NCBI GenBank assembly: GCA_017414585.1
Contig: JAFQLN010000108.1
Location: 1 to 10,112 of the forward strand
Direction: 5' to 3'
Length of the DNA: 10,112 bases
Origin: Clostridia bacterium
GTDB lineage: Bacteria > Bacillota_A > Clostridia > Oscillospirales > CAG-272
The notes under the pieces: model-generated
What the model saw: the letters and a program-made list of their open reading frames with translations, nothing else
What the model was told of the DNA's origin: nothing
Database searches by the model: none
In this document: piece after piece, positions 1 to 5,018 of the stretch
How positions within the stretch are numbered: the stretch's first letter is position 1
How the letters are laid out: the number at the start of each line of letters is the position of its first letter
Made by a program: the position numbers and the translations under genes

Positions 1-216
1 CATTCTCTTATAGCGGATCAGAATATCCTGCAGGGTATTGTCAAGTGCATGACCCATATGCAGCTGACCCGTAATATTCGGCGGCGGAATAACAATGGAA
101 TAATGCTCTTTCTTATGATCAATAACAGGCGTGAACAGCTTCTGCTCGCACCATTCGTTATAGATCCGCCCTTCAAATTCGGAAGGCGAATAAGTCTTGG
201 GAAGTTCTTTTCTCAT
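1..216 (-). CDS. valS: Valine-tRNA ligase, N-terminal part (cut by window edge)
   Basis: This gene encodes valyl-tRNA synthetase, the cytoplasmic class I enzyme that charges tRNA-Val with valine. Only the first 72 residues are in the window. They include PPPNITG (residues 44-50) followed by the HIGH-class ATP-binding signature HMGH (53-56) and then [16 protein letters not shown], a run typical of ValS; the closely related IleS and LeuS read differently here. The start is the ATG at 216-214, preceded by GAAAGGA about 10 bases upstream. The gene is on the same strand as the uridine-kinase-like gene and the T-box leader further upstream. The T-box specifier reads GUC (valine), so valS is probably the main target of that leader, although a 321-base gap separates it from the kinase gene. 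I found no convincing promoter in that gap. The 3' end is outside the window. Confidence 0.95.
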   Translation of the reverse strand, partial: MRKELPKTYSPSEFEGRIYNEWCEQKLFTPVIDHKKEHYSIVIPPPNITGQLHMGHALDNTLQDILIRYKRM

Positions 217-537
217 GTGTCTATAGTCCTTTCGGGAATAGTAAACTTTTTGTATGGGGGGAGACGGTCGCTTTTTTGAAAAAAAGCTCCGCAAAAAACT
301 TTAGACTGGCGTACGTTTGGGTACGATGCCATATTCTGAAGCTGATATGGTGGAGAGGGGAATGGAGGAATAAGCTGTTAAACTGCAGCTGACAGGAGGG
401 GCATTCTCCACGACCTATGATAGGGTGATGACGGAAGTCAGGGACCACCGAGACCCTGACTTCCCACGCCGTGGAGCGATTCGAGATGCAGAATCTGATG
501 GTGGGGTTGGTTCTGACTCGCGTGCGGGGTGGAGGGA
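217..537 (-). other. C/U-rich intergenic spacer between the kinase gene and valS
   Basis: This 321-base gap has no credible gene. Read on the minus strand it is strikingly rich in C and CU runs (CCCTCC, CCAACCCC, CCCCTCC, TTCCTCC, CTCCCCCC), so the plus strand carries many G runs. It contains one strong stem-loop (433-464, listed separately) and a smaller palindrome at 464-474. A T-rich stretch lies near 276-300. I saw no second T-box motif (GGGTGGNACCGCG), no convincing -35/-10 pair and no clear U-tract terminator. It is therefore probably an untranslated stretch of the kinase-valS transcript, but a weak valS promoter cannot be excluded. Confidence 0.5.
433..464. repeat. Perfect 11-bp stem-loop in the kinase-valS gap
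   Basis: GGAAGTCAGGG (433-443) and CCCTGACTTCC (454-464) are exact inverted repeats separated by a 10-base loop. Neither strand has a T tract directly after the stem, so it is not a standard intrinsic terminator. It could protect the kinase mRNA 3' end, mark a processing site, or be a dispersed repeat unit. The function is unknown. Confidence 0.7.
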
Positions 538-1101
538 TTATTTATTTGCGAGGATTTCTTTGATTTTTGTCCATTCCGCTTCGATGGAGAAGGTGTATTC
601 GTTGGTGACGCGCACATCGGCATATACGGCGGAGGGGAGGCTGAATTCCTTTTCTCTGTACCGTGCGCATTTGAGGTAGTAATCGCCGATGAATTCGATG
701 GTTTGACCTTTGGTGACGACGTTGCGGCTGATTCTGCGGAAGATCCGCATTTCGATGGAAGCGTCGATGAACACGCGGCAGTCGGCGAGGTTTCTCACTT
801 CCGGCGTACAGAAGATGGTCACGCCTTCGGTGAGGATACAGTCATACTGACCGGACTTTCGTGCGGTACGGATATCTTCGGCGAGTTTTGCGGAGTCGAA
901 CGAGGCAGGATGATTCCAGTCGGGGTAGGTTTCGCCGTCTGCGGGGGAGATCATGGTGGGGAGGGGATTATTGAAATAACGGTCAGCGGCGAAGACGACG
1001 GTTTTAAATCCTTGCTGTTCGAGATGTTTCTGCAGCGCTTCGGTGAACGTGGACTTGCCCGAGCCCGATGCCCCTGCGATTGCGATGACGGAGGTTTTCA
1101 T
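538..1101 (-). CDS. Uridine-kinase-like P-loop kinase
   Basis: This is a 187-residue cytoplasmic kinase of the uridine kinase/phosphoribulokinase family, which as a family phosphorylates uridine or cytidine or other small hydroxylated substrates. Visible motifs are the P-loop GASGSGKST (residues 10-18), D40 in AADRYF at the place of the catalytic Asp of uridine kinases, HPASFD (64-69) matching the uridine kinase HPDAFD signature, TEGV (91-94), and the Arg-rich lid RRISRN (122-127). It is slightly shorter than typical Udk (about 210), so the exact substrate is uncertain. The start is the ATG at 1101-1099 with AAAGGAG about 8 bases upstream. An in-frame upstream ATG at 1248 would place the T-box and terminator inside the coding region and is rejected. 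It is the first gene after the T-box and precedes valS. Confidence 0.85.
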   Translation of the reverse strand: MKTSVIAIAGASGSGKSTFTEALQKHLEQQGFKTVVFAADRYFNNPLPTMISPADGETYPDWNHPASFDSAKLAEDIRTARKSGQYDCILTEGVTIFCTPEVRNLADCRVFIDASIEMRIFRRISRNVVTKGQTIEFIGDYYLKCARYREKEFSLPSAVYADVRVTNEYTFSIEAEWTKIKEILANK

Positions 1102-1124
1102 AAGCAGACTCCTTTTTGGGAGGA

Positions 1125-1158
1125 ATAAAAAAGCGTCCTGCCGAAAAAAACAGGACGC
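1125..1158 (-). terminator. T-box intrinsic terminator
   Basis: Read on the minus strand, GCGTCCTG (1158-1151) and CAGGACGC (1140-1133) form a perfect 8-bp stem with a 10-base loop, followed by TTTTTT (1132-1127). It sits just after the T-box sequence and before the kinase ribosome binding site, the standard place for the regulated terminator. Confidence 0.93.
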
Positions 1159-1391
1159 AGAAAAAAGCGCGGTACCACCCGGATTCACGGCAAAAATGCC
1201 ATGCACTCTGACTCCGTAACGAGGAGGGACGCCGCGGGCTGAGATCATGGCAGAGCCGTAATGTTCACCTGCGGGGCTTGGGGACGACCTTCAAAGACTG
1301 TTCGCCGCGATGCTTGCACCGTTCATCGCTCGCTGGATGCGCCGGAATCTTCTACTCCTTCCCTTCGGAGCCTGTGGATATTTTATTCGTA
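1125..1391 (-). promoter_or_regulatory. T-box leader, probably valine-specific
   Basis: This is a tRNA-sensing riboswitch: uncharged tRNA pairs with the specifier codon and, through its NCCA end, with the antiterminator, allowing read-through. The T-box sequence AATCCGGGTGGTACCGCG is at 1185-1168. Stem I can be drawn: GGGA (1363-1360) pairs with TCCC (1284-1281), AAGATT (1351-1346) pairs with AGTCTT (1299-1294), and the apical hairpin GCGATG/CATCGC (1329-1324/1312-1307) carries GGTG. The loop between the two lower helices has AGTA on the 5' side and TGAAGGTCG on the 3' side. There the specifier reads GUC (1288-1286), a valine codon, agreeing with valS downstream. CGU or UCG readings are possible by frame shift but fit the loop and the context less well. 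The first downstream gene is the uridine-kinase-like gene. The 5' end is inferred from the promoter. Confidence 0.93.
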
Positions 1392-1397
1392 CATTAT

Positions 1398-1426
1398 ATT
1401 ATAGCACGGAAAAAGCGGCTTGTCAA
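1398..1426 (-). promoter_or_regulatory. SigA promoter of the T-box/kinase(/valS) unit
   Basis: A consensus TTGACA (1426-1421), exactly 17 bases, then a consensus TATAAT (1403-1398). Transcription should start near 1391 and run straight into T-box Stem I. The left end of the inverted-repeat element lies 22 bases upstream of the -35 box. Confidence 0.92.
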
Positions 1427-1530
1427 GATATTTTTCGCTCTGCCTCATGGCAGCAGCATTTACTTATCATAATATAGTAAATTTGAAGTTAACGAGATGT
1501 CTGTTAAGTGAAAAAACAATTTGCACCAAG

Positions 1531-1570
1531 CCTTCCCCTGAATGAACAAAGTTCATTCGGTGGGGCAAGG
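1531..1570. repeat. Nested hairpin, left arm of the element
   Basis: GAATGAACAAAGTTCATTC (1540-1558) is a perfect 8-bp stem with an AAA loop. It is extended outward by CCTTCCCC (1531-1538) pairing with GGGGCAAGG (1562-1570) across one bulged base. An inverted copy is at 1725-1764. Confidence 0.85.
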
Positions 1571-1624
1571 GGGACCGTTTACGGTGGATGAGGGTAAAAA
1601 CGTGAAAATTTGACCGGTCTGCAT

Positions 1625-1685
1625 GGGTATAGAATATTAGTCAACAAGGGTATAGAATACCAGTACACATGGGTATAGAATACCA
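1625..1685. repeat. Three 23-bp-spaced palindromic direct repeats
   Basis: GGGTATAGAATATTA (1625), GGGTATAGAATACCA (1648) and GGGTATAGAATACCA (1671) start exactly 23 bases apart. Units two and three are internally palindromic (GGTAT-AGA-ATACC); unit one has lost its right half-site (ATATTA). They form the centre of the inverted-repeat element. The 8-base spacers (GTCAACAA, GTACACAT) differ. The regular spacing resembles a set of protein-binding sites, but no binder is known from this sequence. Confidence 0.8.
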
Positions 1686-1724
1686 AATTGCCTGTTTTTA
1701 CCCTCATCCGCCGTTGCGACGGCA

Positions 1725-1764
1725 CCTTCCCCCACCGAATGAACAAAGTTCATTCAGGGGAAGG
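1725..1764. repeat. Nested hairpin, right arm of the element
   Basis: This is the inverted copy of the hairpin at 1531-1570, with GAATGAACAAAGTTCATTC again at 1737-1755, flanked by CCTTCCCC (1725-1732) and GGGGAAGG (1757-1764). The loop reads AAA on the plus strand in both copies although the flanking arms are inverted relative to each other. Confidence 0.85.
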
Positions 1765-1857
1765 CAAGGGGTTTTAGAATTTTGAATTCAGCTACATCTC
1801 GTCAACTTCAAATTTTATTACGAAAGTAAATACTGTTGCCGTGCGTTCCGCCTTCAC

Positions 1858-3081
1858 TTATCGGGCGGCAAGGCGAACCACGGTATCGGTCGGATCGCAG
1901 TTTTGCGGCAGGATGACGGTATATCCGTCTCCGGTGTGCTTGAGAGGGAGTTCGGTTTCGCCGCGCCATGCTTTTGTGAATACTTTTCCGTCAGCGGGAA
2001 GGGGCAGTGTGAGCACACCGTTTTCGGGGAGGTTGAGGATATGGAGGTACACGGTTTTTCCGTCTTCCGATTCCGTGGATACGCCCCAGTCGGTTTTTTC
2101 GAGGAGCGCGTTCGGTGCGGTGGGGTAGGATTTTCCGGGCACGGTATGGTAAATTCCTTCATGGGACTTCAGAAGCGCACCGAGATCGCCGAGCAGCTCT
2201 CGCACGCCGGTTTCCCATGTCTGATCGAGGTACGGACCGCAGGACCACGCGATACCGCCGTTGAACTGACCTTCGGTAGCGACAGTACGGACGGAGTAGC
2301 GGAAAAGATTGACCGCATCGGTCGGAGCACAGCCGCCGCGTGCCCACCAGTTTCCGATCTGACGGTTGACCTGGGAATAGTGCGTGGGAAGGAGATCGGT
2401 ACTGCCGCCTGCGATGGAGCCGTAATACTCGGACACGATGAAATCGGAGAGGGGGTGCACCTTGGTATTGGCGGTTGCGCCCGTATTGACAAAGATTACG
2501 GCATCGGGATTCAGTTCGCGGACAGTATCACAGACGTCTCCGGTGGGACCGCTCTGATCGAACCAGTAGCCGGCGATTTCCCCATTGTAACGGTCATGGA
2601 TTTCACGGATGAGCTTTTTGATGAACGCCATGCGCGCTTCGGTGTCAGTCCATCCCATCCGGGCAAGATCGGTATCGGGGATATCGTGCGCGTCGTTCGG
2701 GGGCATATACAAAACAAGCGGAATGCCGTACCGCCGCAGTCCGGCGAGCAGTTTTGCAACGGCATCGGCATTTTCGGTGCATTTGTGCGTGCAGCCCGTT
2801 TCCTTCATTGTTTCGGAGGGGAAGAGCAGGTTGAATCCTGCGTGTGCCAAGGTGAAGACGACGTATTCCGCGCCGAGATCGTAAGCGGTTCGTGCATAGG
2901 CTTCCCCGTCAAAGAGCGCTGCGGCTTCCTCTGCGGAGACTGCCCCGCGCAGATCGGTCTGGGAGTAAGTGGTGCCGCCCCAGTTTTTCCCTTTGCTTTC
3001 GTCGTAGGTGGCGTAGGTGTAGTGGGTGAACAGACCCACACGTGCGCGGGCAAAGTAGGATTTTCCGTCGTTTTTCTGCAT
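1858..3081 (-). CDS. Divergent GH29-like (alpha-L-fucosidase-fold) glycosidase
   Basis: This 407-residue protein has the outline of a glycoside hydrolase family 29 enzyme. VGLFTHYTY (residues 15-23) corresponds to the family's GLFIHWG strand. LGAEYVVFTLAHAGF (69-83) corresponds to AKYVVLTTKHHDGF. GYWFDQSG (171-178) corresponds to WFDG, with D175 the candidate nucleophile. The C-terminal part (about 343-404) looks like the small beta domain. The family's KHHDGF is changed to LAHAGF and HW to HY, so the substrate may not be a simple fucoside. There is no signal peptide or membrane segment, suggesting a cytoplasmic enzyme. The start is the ATG at 3081-3079 with GGGAGG 8 bases upstream. An in-frame ATG at 3102, overlapping the previous stop codon, lacks this site. 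It is the second gene of a two-gene operon. The inverted-repeat element begins 17 bases after its stop. Confidence 0.75.
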   Translation of the reverse strand: MQKNDGKSYFARARVGLFTHYTYATYDESKGKNWGGTTYSQTDLRGAVSAEEAAALFDGEAYARTAYDLGAEYVVFTLAHAGFNLLFPSETMKETGCTHKCTENADAVAKLLAGLRRYGIPLVLYMPPNDAHDIPDTDLARMGWTDTEARMAFIKKLIREIHDRYNGEIAGYWFDQSGPTGDVCDTVRELNPDAVIFVNTGATANTKVHPLSDFIVSEYYGSIAGGSTDLLPTHYSQVNRQIGNWWARGGCAPTDAVNLFRYSVRTVATEGQFNGGIAWSCGPYLDQTWETGVRELLGDLGALLKSHEGIYHTVPGKSYPTAPNALLEKTDWGVSTESEDGKTVYLHILNLPENGVLTLPLPADGKVFTKAWRGETELPLKHTGDGYTVILPQNCDPTDTVVRLAAR

Positions 3082-3098
3082 GATATAAACCTCCCTCG

Positions 3099-4700
3099 TC
3101 ATTTGAGCCAGCTGTAAAAGGTGCGTACACCGTCGTAGATGCGGTACCAGTCATAAGCGAATTTTTCACCGTCTTCGGTGACAAAGTGAGAAGGTGCGTT
3201 CTGACCAACCCATTTTTCGGGGATGGCACCGCGTCCTCCCTCGGATGCGATTTTGTAGATGGAGCGGATGCGCTTCATTTCATCGGGTGTAAGACAGCCG
3301 GGCGTGACCGATGCCAGCGTTACAACACCGGTGATCGCCGCCATTTCGAGAAAGTCCAGATTCAGCCCGTGATCGACAGAGGCGGTAAATGCGGCACAGT
3401 CGGGGTCAACATGGAAGAACGTGCGGTTCTGCGGCTGACGGATCATGGATTTCACGCCGTTTGCACGGGTGAGTTCAAAGTGACGTCCCGAGGTGTCGTG
3501 GCCCGAACGCTGCACAGCATGAATGCCGGCAACAAGATGATTGATGGTGTTGCAGCCGATTATGACGGCACCGCCTGCAGAATCCTGAATGGTACGGTAA
3601 AGGCGTTTCAGCATCTGACAGTTGGTGACACTGTTGTCGTAGAAATGCCAGTCGCCATCGGGATTCGGTGCGACGTTCAGCGTGTCGTATGTGGTGAAAT
3701 CGTGCTTGAGCAAATCATATCCCCACGAGCGTATCATAGCTGTGTCGCTTGCTGCTTTTTCAAGTGTAAACGGATGGGTCGGGTCGAGCAGGAAGCCGCT
3801 GCCCTTGTATACCGCAGGACTTGTTGCCTCCTCCGGCACCGGTGTGCAGGTAAGCAGAGGTCTGAACCAGATTCCTGCGTGCGCACCTTTGGCGTGGATG
3901 GCTGCTGCGGTTTCAGCCATGGAACGGAAGTTTGCATTGGGCTGATCCCACGGTCCGCCGTTGTAGCTTCCGCCTTTTGCCATGTAACGGTTCAGCTGCC
4001 AGCCGTCGTCCAGGATCATATACGGCATTTCCACAGCATCGCGGCACATATCCATCAGCTGATCGGTTTCGGTCATGATCAGGTCGTGTGAGATATGCCC
4101 GTATGCCCAGTACCAGTTGTTCACGCCGAACACCGGCTTGTCAAGAAGGACCGGATCCGTGCACATCATGCGGCAGAATTTTTCTGCACTTCTGAATGGA
4201 TTTTCGCCCTTCTCCCCCGCATCACAGACCACATCGCACACATCAAGCGGTTCACGAAGCACTGCTGCTTTACCGCCGTTTCGCATATCGATCCACATGG
4301 TGATGCCGTGGTCATCGCACTGGAAGAAGCAGAAGGCATTCGGACCGGTCTTAACCCCGTAGGAGGTGAGACGCTCGCCGTCGTAGGCATGAAAATACCA
4401 CGGCATCTGGAGACGCGGATGCAGACCGTTCCACGGCACATCCCTCATCAGCCGCGCATAATCGTCGCCGTATACGGTCAGAATGTCGCTGAGATCGCCT
4501 CTCCAGCGCAGTTTGACACGCTTTACCGGCTTTGCGGAGGGATAAACGGTCACACGCAGTGCATTTTGTACCACCGCAAATGTCACCTTTGCAGTCTGCT
4601 CCTCTCTGGAATCCGGTTCTTCAAAGCGGATGGTGCTGTAGTCATACTGAAACAGCACACTGTCGGGCTCGCGTACAAGATTGATGAAGCTGTTTTTCAT
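3099..4700 (-). CDS. GH36/clan GH-D-like glycosidase (alpha-galactosidase-like)
   Basis: This 533-residue protein resembles clan GH-D alpha-galactosidases. A beta-rich N-terminal region (about 1-185) precedes a barrel containing MILDDGWQ (228-235), AGIWFRPL (275-282), LLKHDF (330-335; K332 and D334 match the KxD nucleophile motif) and RSGHDTSG (398-405; D402 is a candidate acid/base). It is shorter than the roughly 720 residues usual for GH36, so substrate assignment is open. No signal peptide is visible. The start chosen is the ATG at 4700-4698 with GAGG 8 bases upstream. An in-frame ATG at 4778 has GAGGGAG 9 bases upstream, the same arrangement as before the GH29-like gene, so a 26-residue longer product or a translated leader is possible. 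The extra codons include two ATA and look poorly coding. The stop lies 17 bases before the GH29-like start, so the two are an operon. Confidence 0.75.
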   Translation of the reverse strand: MKNSFINLVREPDSVLFQYDYSTIRFEEPDSREEQTAKVTFAVVQNALRVTVYPSAKPVKRVKLRWRGDLSDILTVYGDDYARLMRDVPWNGLHPRLQMPWYFHAYDGERLTSYGVKTGPNAFCFFQCDDHGITMWIDMRNGGKAAVLREPLDVCDVVCDAGEKGENPFRSAEKFCRMMCTDPVLLDKPVFGVNNWYWAYGHISHDLIMTETDQLMDMCRDAVEMPYMILDDGWQLNRYMAKGGSYNGGPWDQPNANFRSMAETAAAIHAKGAHAGIWFRPLLTCTPVPEEATSPAVYKGSGFLLDPTHPFTLEKAASDTAMIRSWGYDLLKHDFTTYDTLNVAPNPDGDWHFYDNSVTNCQMLKRLYRTIQDSAGGAVIIGCNTINHLVAGIHAVQRSGHDTSGRHFELTRANGVKSMIRQPQNRTFFHVDPDCAAFTASVDHGLNLDFLEMAAITGVVTLASVTPGCLTPDEMKRIRSIYKIASEGGRGAIPEKWVGQNAPSHFVTEDGEKFAYDWYRIYDGVRTFYSWLK

Positions 4701-4817
4701 GGCAGTTACCTCATTGATTGGATGATTGCAATATGCCTGACGGACGGTGCGGAAGACGGCTATGACTGGTATATTCATGCGCGCTGACTCCCTCGTTGTC
4801 ATGCAGTTTCTGCGCTT

Positions 4818-4846
4818 ATTGTAGCACAGATTTGCGTTTTGCGCAA
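4818..4846 (-). promoter_or_regulatory. Promoter of the glycosidase operon, with a palindrome over the -35 box
   Basis: TTGCGC (4846-4841), 17 bases, TACAAT (4823-4818). The weak -35 box lies inside the inverted repeat TTGCG-N5-CGCAA (4832-4846), a candidate operator. Transcription would start near 4811, giving a leader of about 110 bases. The divergent XRE1 promoter lies 98 bases away, -35 to -35. Confidence 0.75.
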
Positions 4847-4944
4847 GGGACAGCACAAGGTTTGGCGAAAAAGAATTTCCGCACGGATTCCACCGAACCG
4901 ATGAAAATTCCACTGACAGTAGGAAACCGTATCGGATGCGGTTA

Positions 4945-4973
4945 TTGACGGGACGGGCGGAATCTGTTATGCT
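4945..4973 (+). promoter_or_regulatory. Promoter of XRE1
   Basis: TTGACG (4945-4950), 17 bases, TATGCT (4968-4973). The -35 box sits in GTTATTGACGG, the same 11 bases found at the XRE2 promoter. An imperfect palindrome ACGG-N7-CCGT (4982-4996), with GGGCCC inside it, follows within a few bases of the expected start point and could be an operator. Confidence 0.8.
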
Positions 4974-5018
4974 TATTGCAGACGGAGGGCCCCCGTACTT
5001 TTATCAGAGGTGAACAGA

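Larger units (their letters stand above)
1449..1840. mobile_element. 392-bp MITE-like inverted-repeat element
   Basis: The ends are imperfect inverted repeats: 1449-1465 (GGCAGCAGCATTTACTT) matches the reverse complement of 1824-1840 at 15 of 17 bases. Next inward, 1479-1500 matches 1794-1815 at 21 of 22. Further in are inverted copies of a 40-bp hairpin (1531-1570 and 1725-1764), an inverted GGATGAGGGTAAAAAC pair (1586-1601 and 1694-1709), and a core of three spaced direct repeats. No protein is encoded. It starts 17 bases after the stop codon of the GH29-like gene and ends just upstream of the T-box promoter. I see no clear target-site duplication, so calling it a transposon derivative is an inference. 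It could also act as a bidirectional terminator or RNA structure. Confidence 0.7.
4701..5018. promoter_or_regulatory. Divergent intergenic region between the glycosidase operon and XRE1
   Basis: This 318-base region holds two back-to-back promoters (4818-4846 minus, 4945-4973 plus) and the glycosidase leader. Between the -35 boxes lies a direct repeat ATTCCAC (at 4888 and 4908, 20 bases apart), a possible shared regulator site. No gene is supported on either strand. Placing a regulator gene divergent to the operon it controls is common, which makes XRE1 the first candidate regulator of the glycosidases. Confidence 0.6.

Noticed and set aside
217..537. A second T-box or independent promoter for valS
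   Set aside because: No GGGTGGNACCGCG motif is present on the minus strand, and none of the A/T-rich hexamers there has a partner -35 box at suitable spacing. Left as unproven rather than excluded.
529..1128. A 199-codon open frame on the plus strand
   Set aside because: It overlaps the P-loop kinase gene in antisense and shows no recognisable motif.
1102..1248. N-terminal extension of the uridine-kinase-like protein to an ATG at 1248
   Set aside because: The extension translates the T-box (AATCCGGGTGGTACC read as NPGGT) and the terminator. A good ribosome binding site precedes the ATG at 1101 and the P-loop is then at the usual distance from the N-terminus.
1283..1290. Arginine (CGU) or serine (UCG) specifier in the T-box
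   Set aside because: These frames misplace the codon relative to the GAA and the lower Stem I helix, and the synthetase downstream is valS, which agrees with GUC.
1625..1685. CRISPR array
   Set aside because: There are only three 15-bp repeats with 8-bp spacers, far below CRISPR dimensions, and no cas gene nearby. The repeats sit at the centre of a larger inverted-repeat element.
1903..3117. A 404-codon open frame on the plus strand
   Set aside because: It is the mirror of the GH29-like gene, which carries family motifs and a ribosome binding site on the other strand.
3186..4091. A 301-codon open frame on the plus strand
   Set aside because: It lies opposite the GH36-like gene; it has no family motifs and its Cys- and His-rich composition is typical of an antisense frame.
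5010..5018. GTG start for XRE1 nine bases upstream
   Set aside because: This GTG starts at the last base of the CAGAGG ribosome binding site that serves the ATG at 5019.
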